From assembly GCA_000196815.1 (NCBI GenBank), contig FP929003.1:3867501-3931500 (forward strand): a DNA stretch of 64,000 nucleotides. Reading direction: 5' to 3'. Of this stretch, positions 1-8,124 are shown in pieces (position 1 is the stretch's first letter; every line of letters starts with the position of its first letter). The notes beneath the pieces were generated by a model. The model ran no database searches and was not told where the DNA came from. It saw only the letters and a list, made by a program, of their open reading frames with translations. This stretch comes from Nitrospira defluvii (GTDB lineage: Bacteria > Nitrospirota > Nitrospiria > Nitrospirales > Nitrospiraceae). The translations under genes and the position numbers were made by a program.

Positions 1-645
1 GGCCGCCTGGACCGCCTGCTGAACTCCGCGGTCCATCTGGCCGCTGCGTTCCGCCAGCACCTTTGTGACCGCCGACACATCTTTCAGGATCTGCCTCAAG
101 ACCGTACGATTGTCTTCATCCAGCGCAGAAGCAGCATTTTGGGCCAGCCCGTTCAGATTGGCCACGAGGGTCGACAGGCCTTGATCCGACAACAGTTTCG
201 CCAGCGTCCCGTCCAGACGACCGAATAACGAGGGCACGCTCTTGATAACCGGATAGTCTTGCCCGGCAATCGGCGTCAGGAAAGGCGCCTCCCGGGAACC
301 ACCGGTCAAATTGAGCGTGACTAATCCCGTGAGCCCTTGCGTGACCAGCACAGCCTGCGTATCGGTCTTGACGGGTGTCCCGCCGACGATGTCCAGAGTC
401 ACCCGCACCTCTTCGGTATTCTCAGGGTTGAGAATGACTTGTTTCACCCGCCCGACATCCACCCCGCGATACTTCACGGTCGAATCGACGCTGAGTCCGG
501 CGACGGATTCGCGCGTATAGACATAATACCGATCGTAGATCCCGCGATAATCGGTTTTGCCCAACCAGAAAATCGCACCGAGGATCGTGGCGCCCAGCAG
601 GACGACGAACGCGCCGACCAGGATATAGTTCACCTTCGGTTCCAT
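1..645 (-). CDS. mlaD: MCE/MlaD family lipid-transport substrate-binding protein (3' truncated by window edge)
   Basis: Periplasmic, membrane-anchored MCE-domain subunit of an Mla-type ABC lipid transporter. The frame is open from an ATG at 645 to base 1 (215 codons), so the C-terminus is missing. Residues 7-27 form one N-terminal membrane anchor. An MCE domain follows, with the family signature VKYRGVDVGRV near residues 57-67 and GLTGLVTLNL near 100-109. After residue 130 the chain is helical and polar, as in long MCE proteins. GAGAGGTGG lies just upstream of the start. The gene begins 10 bases after the ATPase gene, so it is the third gene of an mlaE-mlaF-mlaD operon. Family known; the transported lipid and direction are inferred. 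Confidence 0.9.
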   Translation of the reverse strand, partial: MEPKVNYILVGAFVVLLGATILGAIFWLGKTDYRGIYDRYYVYTRESVAGLSVDSTVKYRGVDVGRVKQVILNPENTEEVRVTLDIVGGTPVKTDTQAVLVTQGLTGLVTLNLTGGSREAPFLTPIAGQDYPVIKSVPSLFGRLDGTLAKLLSDQGLSTLVANLNGLAQNAASALDEDNRTVLRQILKDVSAVTKVLAERSGQMDRGVQQAVQAA

Positions 646-655
646 CGGCCACCTC

Positions 656-1483
656 TCAATCCCGCTGTAGTCCCATTCCGGAATGATTCAGATGGGCCGC
701 ACGCCCGCGGGGACCGTGAAAATAGCTCCGGATAACGGGATCGTCCGAACGGGCCAACGCGTCCATCGTTCCCAACCCGAGCACCTGCCCTTCACCCAGC
801 ACCGCGACCCGATCCGCAATGCGCCACAATGAATCCAAATCGTGCGTGACCATCACGATAGTCAGCCCTAACAACCGTTTCAATTCCAGGACCAGATCGT
901 CGAATCCGGCGGCAATCATCGGGTCGAGTCCAGCCGTCGGTTCGTCGAGAAACAGCAGCTCCGGATCCATGACGATCGCACGGGCCAGCGCCGCGCGTCT
1001 CCTCATCCCGCCGCTGAGCTCACTCGGAAATTTGATCGCGCTATCCGGAGGCAATCCGACCAGGGCGATCTTGAGTGCCACGATATCCCGAATCGCTTCG
1101 GCGCTCAACGGCGTGTGCTCACGAAGCGGCACCGCCACGTTTTCCGCCAGAGTCATGGAACTGAACAGGGCGCCATGCTGGAACATCACACCGAACCGCC
1201 GCTGTAGCGGGCTTCCGTTCGACTGTGTCAATTGACGGCTGTCTGTGCCCAGCAGGCGAATCGTCCCCGTCGTCGGAGCCAGCAATCCGATGATTTCGCG
1301 CAACAAAGTCGATTTTCCGCACCCGTTGCCGCCCGCAATGGCGAACACCTCCCCACGCACGACCGTCAGACTCACATCCCGATGCACGACCGCCGTGCCG
1401 AACCGCGTCGAGACATGGCTGACCTCGATCACGGGGACGCCAACCTGCGCTACTGCTGCGAGCGTGGGAGGCAACTCGTGCAT
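656..1483 (-). CDS. mlaF: Mla-type ABC transporter ATP-binding protein
   Basis: Cytoplasmic ATPase that powers the MlaE permease. Visible motifs (numbered from a GTG at 1495): Walker A GGNGCGKST near residues 55-63, Q-loop Gln 106, ABC signature LSGGM near 160-164, Walker B LLFLDEP near 180-186, then the D-loop. The length is typical of MlaF. I prefer the ATG at 1483 because GTGAGG stands 6-7 bases before it; the GTG at 1495 has its AAGGT too close. It lies between mlaE and mlaD. The spacing to mlaE is unusually wide (150 bases) because a 122-bp palindromic repeat sits between them, which may affect the ratio of subunits. Confidence 0.92.
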   Translation of the reverse strand: MHELPPTLAAVAQVGVPVIEVSHVSTRFGTAVVHRDVSLTVVRGEVFAIAGGNGCGKSTLLREIIGLLAPTTGTIRLLGTDSRQLTQSNGSPLQRRFGVMFQHGALFSSMTLAENVAVPLREHTPLSAEAIRDIVALKIALVGLPPDSAIKFPSELSGGMRRRAALARAIVMDPELLFLDEPTAGLDPMIAAGFDDLVLELKRLLGLTIVMVTHDLDSLWRIADRVAVLGEGQVLGLGTMDALARSDDPVIRSYFHGPRGRAAHLNHSGMGLQRD

Positions 1484-1509
1484 ACGCGTCCTCACACCTT
1501 CAGCGCCAC

Positions 1510-1631
1510 GGGATGTTCAAAATGGTTTCCTGCGAGGCCGCAGCAAGCAAAGAGCCGAGGCGTACCCTTGCGGTACGTTGAGGCTCGGCGCGACGCGAGA
1601 ACGAAGCTGGGAGCCATTTTCAACATCCTGT
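1510..1631. repeat. 122-bp palindromic dispersed repeat inside the mla operon
   Basis: The left end (1510-1531, CGGGATGTTCAAAATGG...) is the reverse complement of the right end (1610-1631, ...CCATTTTCAACATCCTG), matching at about 18 of 22 positions. The centre also folds: GAGCCGAGGCGTAC pairs imperfectly with GTACGTTGAGGCTC across CCTTGCG. The element ends two bases before the mlaE stop codon. Related ends occur at 43186 (CAGGATGTTCAAAA) and 21200-21217 (TCTCAACATCCTGCTAG), so it belongs to a multi-copy family. It has no coding capacity and may be a MITE- or REP-like unit or an RNA hairpin. Confidence 0.8.
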
Positions 1632-1633
1632 AG

Positions 1634-2755
1634 CTACAGGTTCCACCAGTTCAGCAAAATACTGCAAATCGCGTCGAAGATAATGACGAGAAAAATACTT
1701 TGCACCACACTAATCGTCGTATGTCGTCCCACATCATCCACCCCGCCGCGAATCTGGAACCCCTGATAACAGCCGACCAGCGCGATGATGACGGCGAAGA
1801 ACGGCGCCTTGCCGAGACCGATGAGCATATGCCGCAACGCCACGGCCTCTTCGAAGCGCGAGAGAAAGGCGGTAAAACTCACGTTGAGCTGATTCGACGC
1901 GATCAACATGCCGCCGAAGACACCCAGCACATCGGCATAGGCGGTCAGGAGCGGCAGCGCCACGACCAACGCCAGGACGCGCGGCAACACCAACAGCTCG
2001 ATCGGCGACAAGCCGAAGGTTTGCAGCGCATCCAGCTCCTCGGTCACCTTCATCGTGCCGATCTGCGCCGCATAGGCCGACCCGGACCGCCCGGCGATCA
2101 GAATCGCGGCAATCAGCGGGGCGATTTCCCGCAACAGCGAAATGCCCACCAGATCCACGATAAAAATATTCGTTCCGAACTTCCGGAGCTGCTCGGCGCC
2201 CTGGTACGCAATCACCACGCCGATGAGAAACGTCAGCAGCCCGGTGATCGGCAACGCATGGACCCCGTCCAGCCGGAGGCTATTCAGGCAACTGCGCCAA
2301 CGCAAGCGACGGGGCGACGCCACTAATCGCACCAGCGCCGTGGCACTCTCCCCGAGAAACTCCAGCGCCCCGGCACCCTGGGCGACACGATTCCGGATCG
2401 ACGCCCGAAACCGCTCACTCCCATTCTGCCGCGGAGCGACTTCGGCCACCATCGCAGCCCAATGGGACGACACCAGGCTCATCAGCTGCGCATAATCCGG
2501 CCGCAGGCCTTGGATCGAGACCTCGCAGCCCTGCCGCCTGGCTTCCATCAAGGCGCGATACAGCACGACCGCGCCACCGGTGTCGAACGCCTCGATCCCG
2601 CTCGCCTCGAAGACCAGCGCGCTTCGAGCCGGCCAAGTCATTCGTCTGAGCGCACGTTCGACCGGCGCTACATCGGGCATGGTCCAGGCTCCCCGACAAC
2701 GGAGGGTCCGGCCCTCTACCAAGCTCACAGCAGCCTGCTGCACTCGGTCATCCAT
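1634..2755 (-). CDS. mlaE: MlaE-family permease with N-terminal STAS domain
   Basis: Inner-membrane permease of the Mla-type lipid ABC transporter (373 residues from the ATG at 2755). Residues 1-110 are a STAS-like domain, in which a nucleotide-binding-type loop FDTGGAV is visible near 57-63. The rest is the MlaE domain with five or so membrane segments and the conserved stretch LLREIAPLIAAILIAGRSG near 207-225. STAS fused to MlaE is known in many non-enteric bacteria, where enterics use a separate MlaB. An ATG at 2788 would add 11 residues; neither start has a clear ribosome site. The reading frame continues open upstream but there overlaps the previous gene. Confidence 0.9.
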   Translation of the reverse strand: MDDRVQQAAVSLVEGRTLRCRGAWTMPDVAPVERALRRMTWPARSALVFEASGIEAFDTGGAVVLYRALMEARRQGCEVSIQGLRPDYAQLMSLVSSHWAAMVAEVAPRQNGSERFRASIRNRVAQGAGALEFLGESATALVRLVASPRRLRWRSCLNSLRLDGVHALPITGLLTFLIGVVIAYQGAEQLRKFGTNIFIVDLVGISLLREIAPLIAAILIAGRSGSAYAAQIGTMKVTEELDALQTFGLSPIELLVLPRVLALVVALPLLTAYADVLGVFGGMLIASNQLNVSFTAFLSRFEEAVALRHMLIGLGKAPFFAVIIALVGCYQGFQIRGGVDDVGRHTTISVVQSIFLVIIFDAICSILLNWWNL

Positions 2756-2793
2756 GGTGCATCCGGTGGTTCTTGGACTCCACCCCATGCCGC

Positions 2794-3789
2794 TTAGAAG
2801 GCCAGGTACAGTCCGAGCCCGAACGTCTCGACCTTCTGGGAGAAGAACTGCCCGTATGGATTGAATCCACGATAATAGTTCAACAACATCCGAAATCGGC
2901 GTGTGGCCTGCGTCCCCCACCACTCGAGCCCGCCCATCACACTGGTATTGACGGTCCACCCTTGTTCCTCGAAGGATTTGAAGTCCGCACCGAAAATCGG
3001 CGTCATCGCAAGGGAGCCCTTGACGGCCTGTTCCAGCCTGGCCCAGTGCCAGGTCGGCCCTCGTAGCTCGACCCCCCATTGCACTTTCGCGCGATCGAGG
3101 CTGGCCGGATCCCGATGCAGCAGATATCCGCCCCCGGCATATACCCGCCCCCAGCCGCCCGGTGAGTCGAGCGACAGCAACGCTTCCAGTTCCTCGAAGC
3201 TCAGATTGAGCCGATTGATGCCGGGGTTGCCGAGCAGCAACTCATCGCCCAGGTGACTACTCTGATGGTAGAGTCGCACGCGCGTTGAAAACGGCCCCTG
3301 GCGCCAGCTGAACGGGAGCCCGATCGTGAAGTCGCTGTTGAGTAAATCGAAGGACGGCGCATCGAGATTGAACTGAGAGAACACACCGGCCAGGATGCCC
3401 ACTTGGAATCCATTGCAACTGCCCTCCTCGCGACGCCCCCACAGTCCGAAATTCTCACCGAATCCCACCGAGGCAATTGCGACGGACCGCCCGACGTCTC
3501 GCGCGCGCGTCGCTTGATAACTGGCAAAGAACCGCGGCTGTTTCGGATCGGCGAGAAGGGGGCTGAACACATCGTCGTTCGGCAACGGATGACTCCGCCA
3601 TGGGGCCGCATGCTCCGGCCTTTCGGCACCCGAGGAATATCGGCAGTCCACCGCTTCCCGCTCCATCGTCTCTTCCCCGGCGATGGAAAGTGGCAAACCG
3701 GTGAAAATCAACAGCATCAGGCCGACAACAAGACTTCCCGGAATGAGGCACTCACGCCATGGAGACTGTCTATGACCTACAGGCACCAC
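2794..3789 (-). CDS. DUF1207 family outer-membrane protein
   Basis: Exported protein of 331 residues with a hydrophobic signal segment near 17-37. It carries the DUF1207 hallmark RLYHQSSHLGDE in its middle, alternating beta strands, and ends in LYLAF, a typical barrel C-terminus with terminal Phe. The function of the family is not known; an outer-membrane barrel is the best reading. The gene starts at a GTG one base after the stop of the upstream envelope gene and ends 38 bases before mlaE, so it is probably co-transcribed with the Mla lipid transporter and may be its outer-membrane partner (inference). Confidence 0.75.
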   Translation of the reverse strand: MVPVGHRQSPWRECLIPGSLVVGLMLLIFTGLPLSIAGEETMEREAVDCRYSSGAERPEHAAPWRSHPLPNDDVFSPLLADPKQPRFFASYQATRARDVGRSVAIASVGFGENFGLWGRREEGSCNGFQVGILAGVFSQFNLDAPSFDLLNSDFTIGLPFSWRQGPFSTRVRLYHQSSHLGDELLLGNPGINRLNLSFEELEALLSLDSPGGWGRVYAGGGYLLHRDPASLDRAKVQWGVELRGPTWHWARLEQAVKGSLAMTPIFGADFKSFEEQGWTVNTSVMGGLEWWGTQATRRFRMLLNYYRGFNPYGQFFSQKVETFGLGLYLAF

Positions 3790-3790
3790 C

Positions 3791-4945
3791 TTAGACTTGC
3801 CCCTGCTCCCGCAACGTCACGATGAGATCCTTCTTCGTCATCAGCAGCGCACCCAGCCCGAACAGCACCGTCATCAACGCCAACAGCCCTCCGACCACCG
3901 GAATGAGCGACAGCACCGAATACAGGACCAGCCCCGCCGCAAAGGGCCAGGCAAGCGACGACGAATCCTCCTGCCGACGAATCAGGATTTGTCCCACATA
4001 GGTAATGGCATACACTCTCGCCAAGTAGACCGTTGCGCCATACAGGGCGAGCAGAAACAGGCCGATCGGAAGTGCGAACAAGGTGACAACGAAGCTCAGC
4101 GCCACCACCGGCGTAGCGACCAGAGCGACCATGCCCCAACCGAGAGCGGCTGTCGGACGTTCACGGATGGTCGCGGTGACCCGCCTGGCAAACACCGGGT
4201 AGACCCGCAGAAGCACCAACCCCAGGATCAGCGTCGAGACAAATCCGATGAATGCAGCCGTGAGCCGGATGCCGACAAGCCCCTGGCGCGCCCGTTCAAT
4301 GCTCCAACCTTCGGGCAACGGCCGCTGTATAATCGCACCCCGAACGGTCGCCTCTTCGTCGATGGAGGGAGCCGCTTCACCCCAGTACTTCAGCCTGCCA
4401 CCGACCGCGGCCTTCGAGGTGAGACGCACCGACCCCGCCGCCACGATCAAATCTCGCTCAATCTGGTTTGACAGCGTCGCGTTCCAGGCACCGACTCTCA
4501 CATCTCGACCGACAGACCCGGCCAGTTGCACATGGCCTCCGCCGGCGATGAGGTTGTCCCGCACCTTTGCCGTTTCGGTCAGATGCACATCCGCGCCACC
4601 GAGAGTGGCGTTCCTCCCGATGGTTCCACTCACCGTCACTTGCGCACCGGCAATTCTGGCATCTTGAGCCACGGTGCCGGACAGGATCACTTTGGCTCCT
4701 GCCACGATCACATCGCCGTTGACCACTCCATCGATCAACACCTCACCACCGGCGGCATAGAGATCGCCGTTCACGATACCGGAAATTTCCACATGCGGGC
4801 CGAAGGCGAAATAGTCCCCCTGCACAATCTGCCCCGCACGTAACACGGCCCGCTCCTTCCACGGCGCGCGAGACGACGGTTCATCGGCCTGGACAGTGGC
4901 AGGCAGCATGCACAGGAGCAGCACCATCATGATACGTGTGGTCAT
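3791..4945 (-). CDS. Polymer-forming (bactofilin-like) repeat protein with C-terminal membrane domain
   Basis: The protein has 384 residues and a signal peptide ending near ATVQADEP. Residues 30-210 are regularly spaced hydrophobic/Gly repeats of the bactofilin type (GDVIVAGAKV, GTVAQDARIAG, GTIGRNATLGG), predicted to form a right-handed beta helix. The C-terminal third has four hydrophobic membrane segments. This architecture occurs in uncharacterised exported polymer-forming proteins. The ATG at 4945 is preceded by GGAGGG; longer starts lack a ribosome site. It lies one base upstream of the DUF1207 gene and so leads the mla operon. An envelope-scaffold role is inferred. Confidence 0.75.
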   Translation of the reverse strand: MTTRIMMVLLLCMLPATVQADEPSSRAPWKERAVLRAGQIVQGDYFAFGPHVEISGIVNGDLYAAGGEVLIDGVVNGDVIVAGAKVILSGTVAQDARIAGAQVTVSGTIGRNATLGGADVHLTETAKVRDNLIAGGGHVQLAGSVGRDVRVGAWNATLSNQIERDLIVAAGSVRLTSKAAVGGRLKYWGEAAPSIDEEATVRGAIIQRPLPEGWSIERARQGLVGIRLTAAFIGFVSTLILGLVLLRVYPVFARRVTATIRERPTAALGWGMVALVATPVVALSFVVTLFALPIGLFLLALYGATVYLARVYAITYVGQILIRRQEDSSSLAWPFAAGLVLYSVLSLIPVVGGLLALMTVLFGLGALLMTKKDLIVTLREQGQV

Positions 4946-4995
4946 GTGAGTTCCCTCCGAAAGTACCGCAGGCACACCCGACCCTGGAACCGCAC

Positions 4996-5421
4996 TCATC
5001 GTGGCAGGACGCCGGCACCGAATCGATAGACCAGATCGCCGCCGAAATAACTCGCAATCAACAACAACAGCCCGCCGCTCAGGCCGACGGCCAGCACCAG
5101 CCTCGGCTGTTCGCGCATCCAACCCCAAAAGGAGGCCAGCCGAAGCCCGAGCAGGCCGAGAAATACCCAGAACACGGAGCCGCCAAGCTCCTCATGAATT
5201 TCGATGGCCTGTTTCGGGATGCCGCTGCGCTCCACCGCCTCCTCGGCGAAGTGCCCGGTGAGCACCGCCACGCCGGCTGCCAGGATGCCGAGCACCAGCA
5301 GAGACAAGCTGGTATCCCGAAACTGTTGGCTCCGCCATCGAAACGCCAACGCATCAAACAGTGTGCTGGCCAACAACAATGCAATAGGAAAATGGACGAC
5401 CATCGGATGAATCGGATGCAT
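4996..5421 (-). CDS. DUF2231 membrane protein (copy 1)
   Basis: Small inner-membrane protein of 141 residues, beginning MHPIHPMVVHFPIAL, the recognisable N-terminus of DUF2231. It has four predicted membrane helices and conserved His and Pro at the start. GAAGGAG precedes the ATG at 5421. A second copy of the same length class is at 18325-18762 with closely similar N- and C-termini (both contain SYFGG...LVY.FG.GV). The family is of unknown function; the paired histidines could bind haem or metal, but nothing here proves that. Confidence 0.8.
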   Translation of the reverse strand: MHPIHPMVVHFPIALLLASTLFDALAFRWRSQQFRDTSLSLLVLGILAAGVAVLTGHFAEEAVERSGIPKQAIEIHEELGGSVFWVFLGLLGLRLASFWGWMREQPRLVLAVGLSGGLLLLIASYFGGDLVYRFGAGVLPR

Positions 5422-5729
5422 GCTTCTCCTTCGTTCAACAGAGTGGCTCCGCGCAGCCTCATCCGGAATCAGGCGCAGATACCCACGCCAAACCGGTGCC
5501 CTCCGGATTAGAGGTGCAAGGATGGAGCCCTACTCCACGCCGGCGTAGAGGCAGCCGAAAGTTTACAGCAAGACCGGAAACGAAGCGACGAGAGTCTGAC
5601 CGGGCGGGGCAGAATCGGGGAGGACTGCTACAGCGAGGCTCCTTGTCCCTGGGGCAGAATGCAACAGGTGCAATGAATCAGAATGGGACAGAGCGACTCT
5701 TCGCATGGAACAGCCGTCGCTCGCCCCGC
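5422..5729. other. 308-bp intergenic region, no gene seen
   Basis: This stretch lies between the DUF2231 gene and the glycosyltransferase gene, both on the minus strand. It should hold the promoter of the DUF2231 gene and the end of the upstream transcript. I see no convincing -35/-10 pair, no strong hairpin and no coding frame of quality. Confidence 0.4.
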
Positions 5730-7439
5730 TCACAGCACCGGGGGTGAGGTCCGTTCCTGCACAGAAAGCAGGAATAGATGTTTGCGACCGGGTTGCCGAA
5801 ACTCCTGCAGCGTTCCAACGACCAACCCTGCTTGCGCCTGCAGCGCAGCGGCATGTTGCTCCTCAGTCACCACCCGGATGGCCCCATGCTTGCGCACCGC
5901 TTCACGCACCGCATCCTGACTCGGCAGATCCGGCACCACATTGTCCCGCTTCAGATAATACAGGGCATCTTCATTCTTCGGCCACCCCGGGATGTACATA
6001 AACAGGGCGGGCTGAGTGCCCAGAGCCAGGGTTTTGATTTCCTCCACGGCCTTCCGGGGCGATGCGGCCTGATCGATCGCGGGAAACACGTAGTTCACCA
6101 CCAGTACCATGTATGCGATCGCAAGCACGCCGACCATGGTGAGCGCAAACCGTACGCGCGATCTGACCACGGCATAGAGCAGTGCACCGGCCAATGAGAC
6201 GATCGTCACGATGAACATCGGCGACACTACGGCAGTGGACACCAACCAGCGGCGACGAAGGGGTGCTGCGCCGAAGAACATCCCGGCGGCGAACGTCACG
6301 GCCAACACACCCAGCAACATGCGGAGCAGGGGCGTGATCGAAGCAGAGGCCTCGGCGGACGCGAACACCCGGTGATAGTAGTATCCGATCATCAAACCGA
6401 TGCCAGGCACAACCGTCGTCAGATAGGGCTCACGCTTGAGGGTGGCCAGGCTGAAGGCGGTGAAGAGACCCAACACCCAGACGAGCAGCAGCAGCTCCGT
6501 GGAATGAGCACGAAACGGTCGCTGAGCCCAGAGCAACAGGAGCGCCGACGGAAGCACCGCGCACCAGGGGAAAAAGTCGGCCCACATCATCCCCAGATAC
6601 CAATAGAGGGGATGCCCGTCGGTAGCCGGCCCGGGTTTGCCGATGAATCCCGTATTCCAGGTCGACTCGATAGCTTTGCCGATTCGAAAATGGTGCTGAT
6701 ACCCGGGTCCCAGCATCTGCGCATATCCCGCCATCAACGCGACAGCCAAGGCCAGGCCGGCCCAGAAATAGCCGTCCTTCAACATCCGCGTATCGCGCTG
6801 GATGGCGGCATACAGCGCCATCACCAGCAGCGGCAGAAAGAACCCGTGCATCTCCTTTAACATCGCACCAAGAGCCATGCTGATGAAGGCGAGCAGATAC
6901 CAGCGTGAGCTTCGCCCCAACAATTGCACATGAATCCACGCGAAGAGGGCGAGTGTGACCAGAAACGTGAGGGTCGAATCGAACAGCACACGGCGCCCGT
7001 ACCAGAGGAACACATGGCTGGTGGCGACCACCAGCGCCGCCCAGAATCCGGCCGCCGGAGACACCAGCCTGACTCCAAGCACATAGGTCAGGATGATGGT
7101 GCCCACGGCAGCCAGCGAGCCGGGCAGGCGCAGGGCAATTTCGTGGTCGCCCCATATCGATGTCGAGAGATTGAGCAGCCAAAAGAACAGCGGCGGCTTA
7201 TTGAAGTACGGCACATCATGATAGGTCAGGTCGAAAAATTCACGCCGGCGCCCCATTTCTCCCGCAATGCCGGCATACAGTCCTTCGCTGCCTTCCAATA
7301 ACGACAGATGGAGATTGGCAAAATAGGCCCAGCCGCCGACCAACGCCAGCAGTGCAATTTCAACGTACCGGCGAATGGCCGCATTCGACTGCGGACCTTC
7401 ATCCGCGCGTTCCTGGTTCATCACCTGTTCCACCAACAC
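5730..7439 (-). CDS. GT39/ArnT-type membrane glycosyltransferase
   Basis: Polytopic enzyme that probably transfers a sugar from a lipid-linked donor at the periplasmic face of the inner membrane. It has about 12 hydrophobic segments. The first periplasmic loop carries SEGLYAGIAGEM (acidic catalytic-type loop) and YFNKPPLFFWL, both characteristic of the PMT/ArnT (GT39/GT83) family. The C-terminal soluble part is about 100 residues. A GTG start at 7439 has GAGGGGAG nine bases upstream; an ATG at 7421 is the alternative. The frame reaches back to 7661 but that part is not protein-like. The acceptor (lipid A, protein or other glycan) cannot be told from sequence. Confidence 0.85.
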   Translation of the reverse strand: MLVEQVMNQERADEGPQSNAAIRRYVEIALLALVGGWAYFANLHLSLLEGSEGLYAGIAGEMGRRREFFDLTYHDVPYFNKPPLFFWLLNLSTSIWGDHEIALRLPGSLAAVGTIILTYVLGVRLVSPAAGFWAALVVATSHVFLWYGRRVLFDSTLTFLVTLALFAWIHVQLLGRSSRWYLLAFISMALGAMLKEMHGFFLPLLVMALYAAIQRDTRMLKDGYFWAGLALAVALMAGYAQMLGPGYQHHFRIGKAIESTWNTGFIGKPGPATDGHPLYWYLGMMWADFFPWCAVLPSALLLLWAQRPFRAHSTELLLLVWVLGLFTAFSLATLKREPYLTTVVPGIGLMIGYYYHRVFASAEASASITPLLRMLLGVLAVTFAAGMFFGAAPLRRRWLVSTAVVSPMFIVTIVSLAGALLYAVVRSRVRFALTMVGVLAIAYMVLVVNYVFPAIDQAASPRKAVEEIKTLALGTQPALFMYIPGWPKNEDALYYLKRDNVVPDLPSQDAVREAVRKHGAIRVVTEEQHAAALQAQAGLVVGTLQEFRQPGRKHLFLLSVQERTSPPVL

Positions 7440-7699
7440 CTTCGCACTCCCCTCGTTTTCGGATATGCCCACGCACGTCAGGACTGTTCCATCGCAAGCG
7501 CCTCCCGAAGAAGACGATTCTGTCGAACGACGTCTAGGGCGGGTTTCTTCGCCTGTGCAGAATGATGCCCCGGGCATGGAACCCGGCTCTTCGATCCGGC
7601 GCAAAAGCATGCCAGACCGTCGGGCAAATTGCCAGAGCGCCGACGTCGCTCTGACACACAATTCATCACGCGCCTGTCACGACTGACCCAATTTGTCTC

Positions 7700-8038
7700 T
7701 CACAACAACTTCGTGGCTTCGGTCGGGCGCGGAACCTTGACGACCAACACGCGAAACGGTTTGTCGCTCCGGTTTGACCACCTGTGCGGAATTCGAGCGG
7801 GGCTTGGGATGAGCACGTCCGGCCCGACTTCCTTTGTGTCGTCACCAATCTCGATGATCCCTCTCCCTTCCAGGACATAAAAGAACACATCGACAGGCGT
7901 AGCATGCTTCTTGAGCGATTCGCCCGGTTCCAACGTGATATGAACAACCTGGGCGTACTCCGTGTCGTACAACCGGCTCGCCTTGACCTGATGGGGATTC
8001 TCGGTGAGATCAGCCTCTCGTGCATTGACCACTTCCAT
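7700..8038 (-). CDS. Cupin-domain protein
   Basis: Single small cupin of 112 residues. The two cupin motifs are visible: LEPGESLKKHATPVDVFFYVLEGRG (positions 37-60) with His45, Asp50 and Glu57 as likely metal ligands, and IPSPARIPHRWSN (77-89) with His85. Such proteins bind a metal and act as sensors, isomerases or dioxygenase-like enzymes; the substrate is unknown. AAAGGAGG stands 7 bases before the ATG. It follows the TolC-like gene by 86 bases and may be the last gene of the efflux cluster. Confidence 0.82.
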   Translation of the reverse strand: MEVVNAREADLTENPHQVKASRLYDTEYAQVVHITLEPGESLKKHATPVDVFFYVLEGRGIIEIGDDTKEVGPDVLIPSPARIPHRWSNRSDKPFRVLVVKVPRPTEATKLL

Positions 8039-8124
8039 GGTTCGCCTCCTTTGGCTCTACAAGGTGCACACTCAACCAACCGGCGACCTGTCCGGCATGG
8101 TTGAGCGCGATGGCATGCGCGGAG

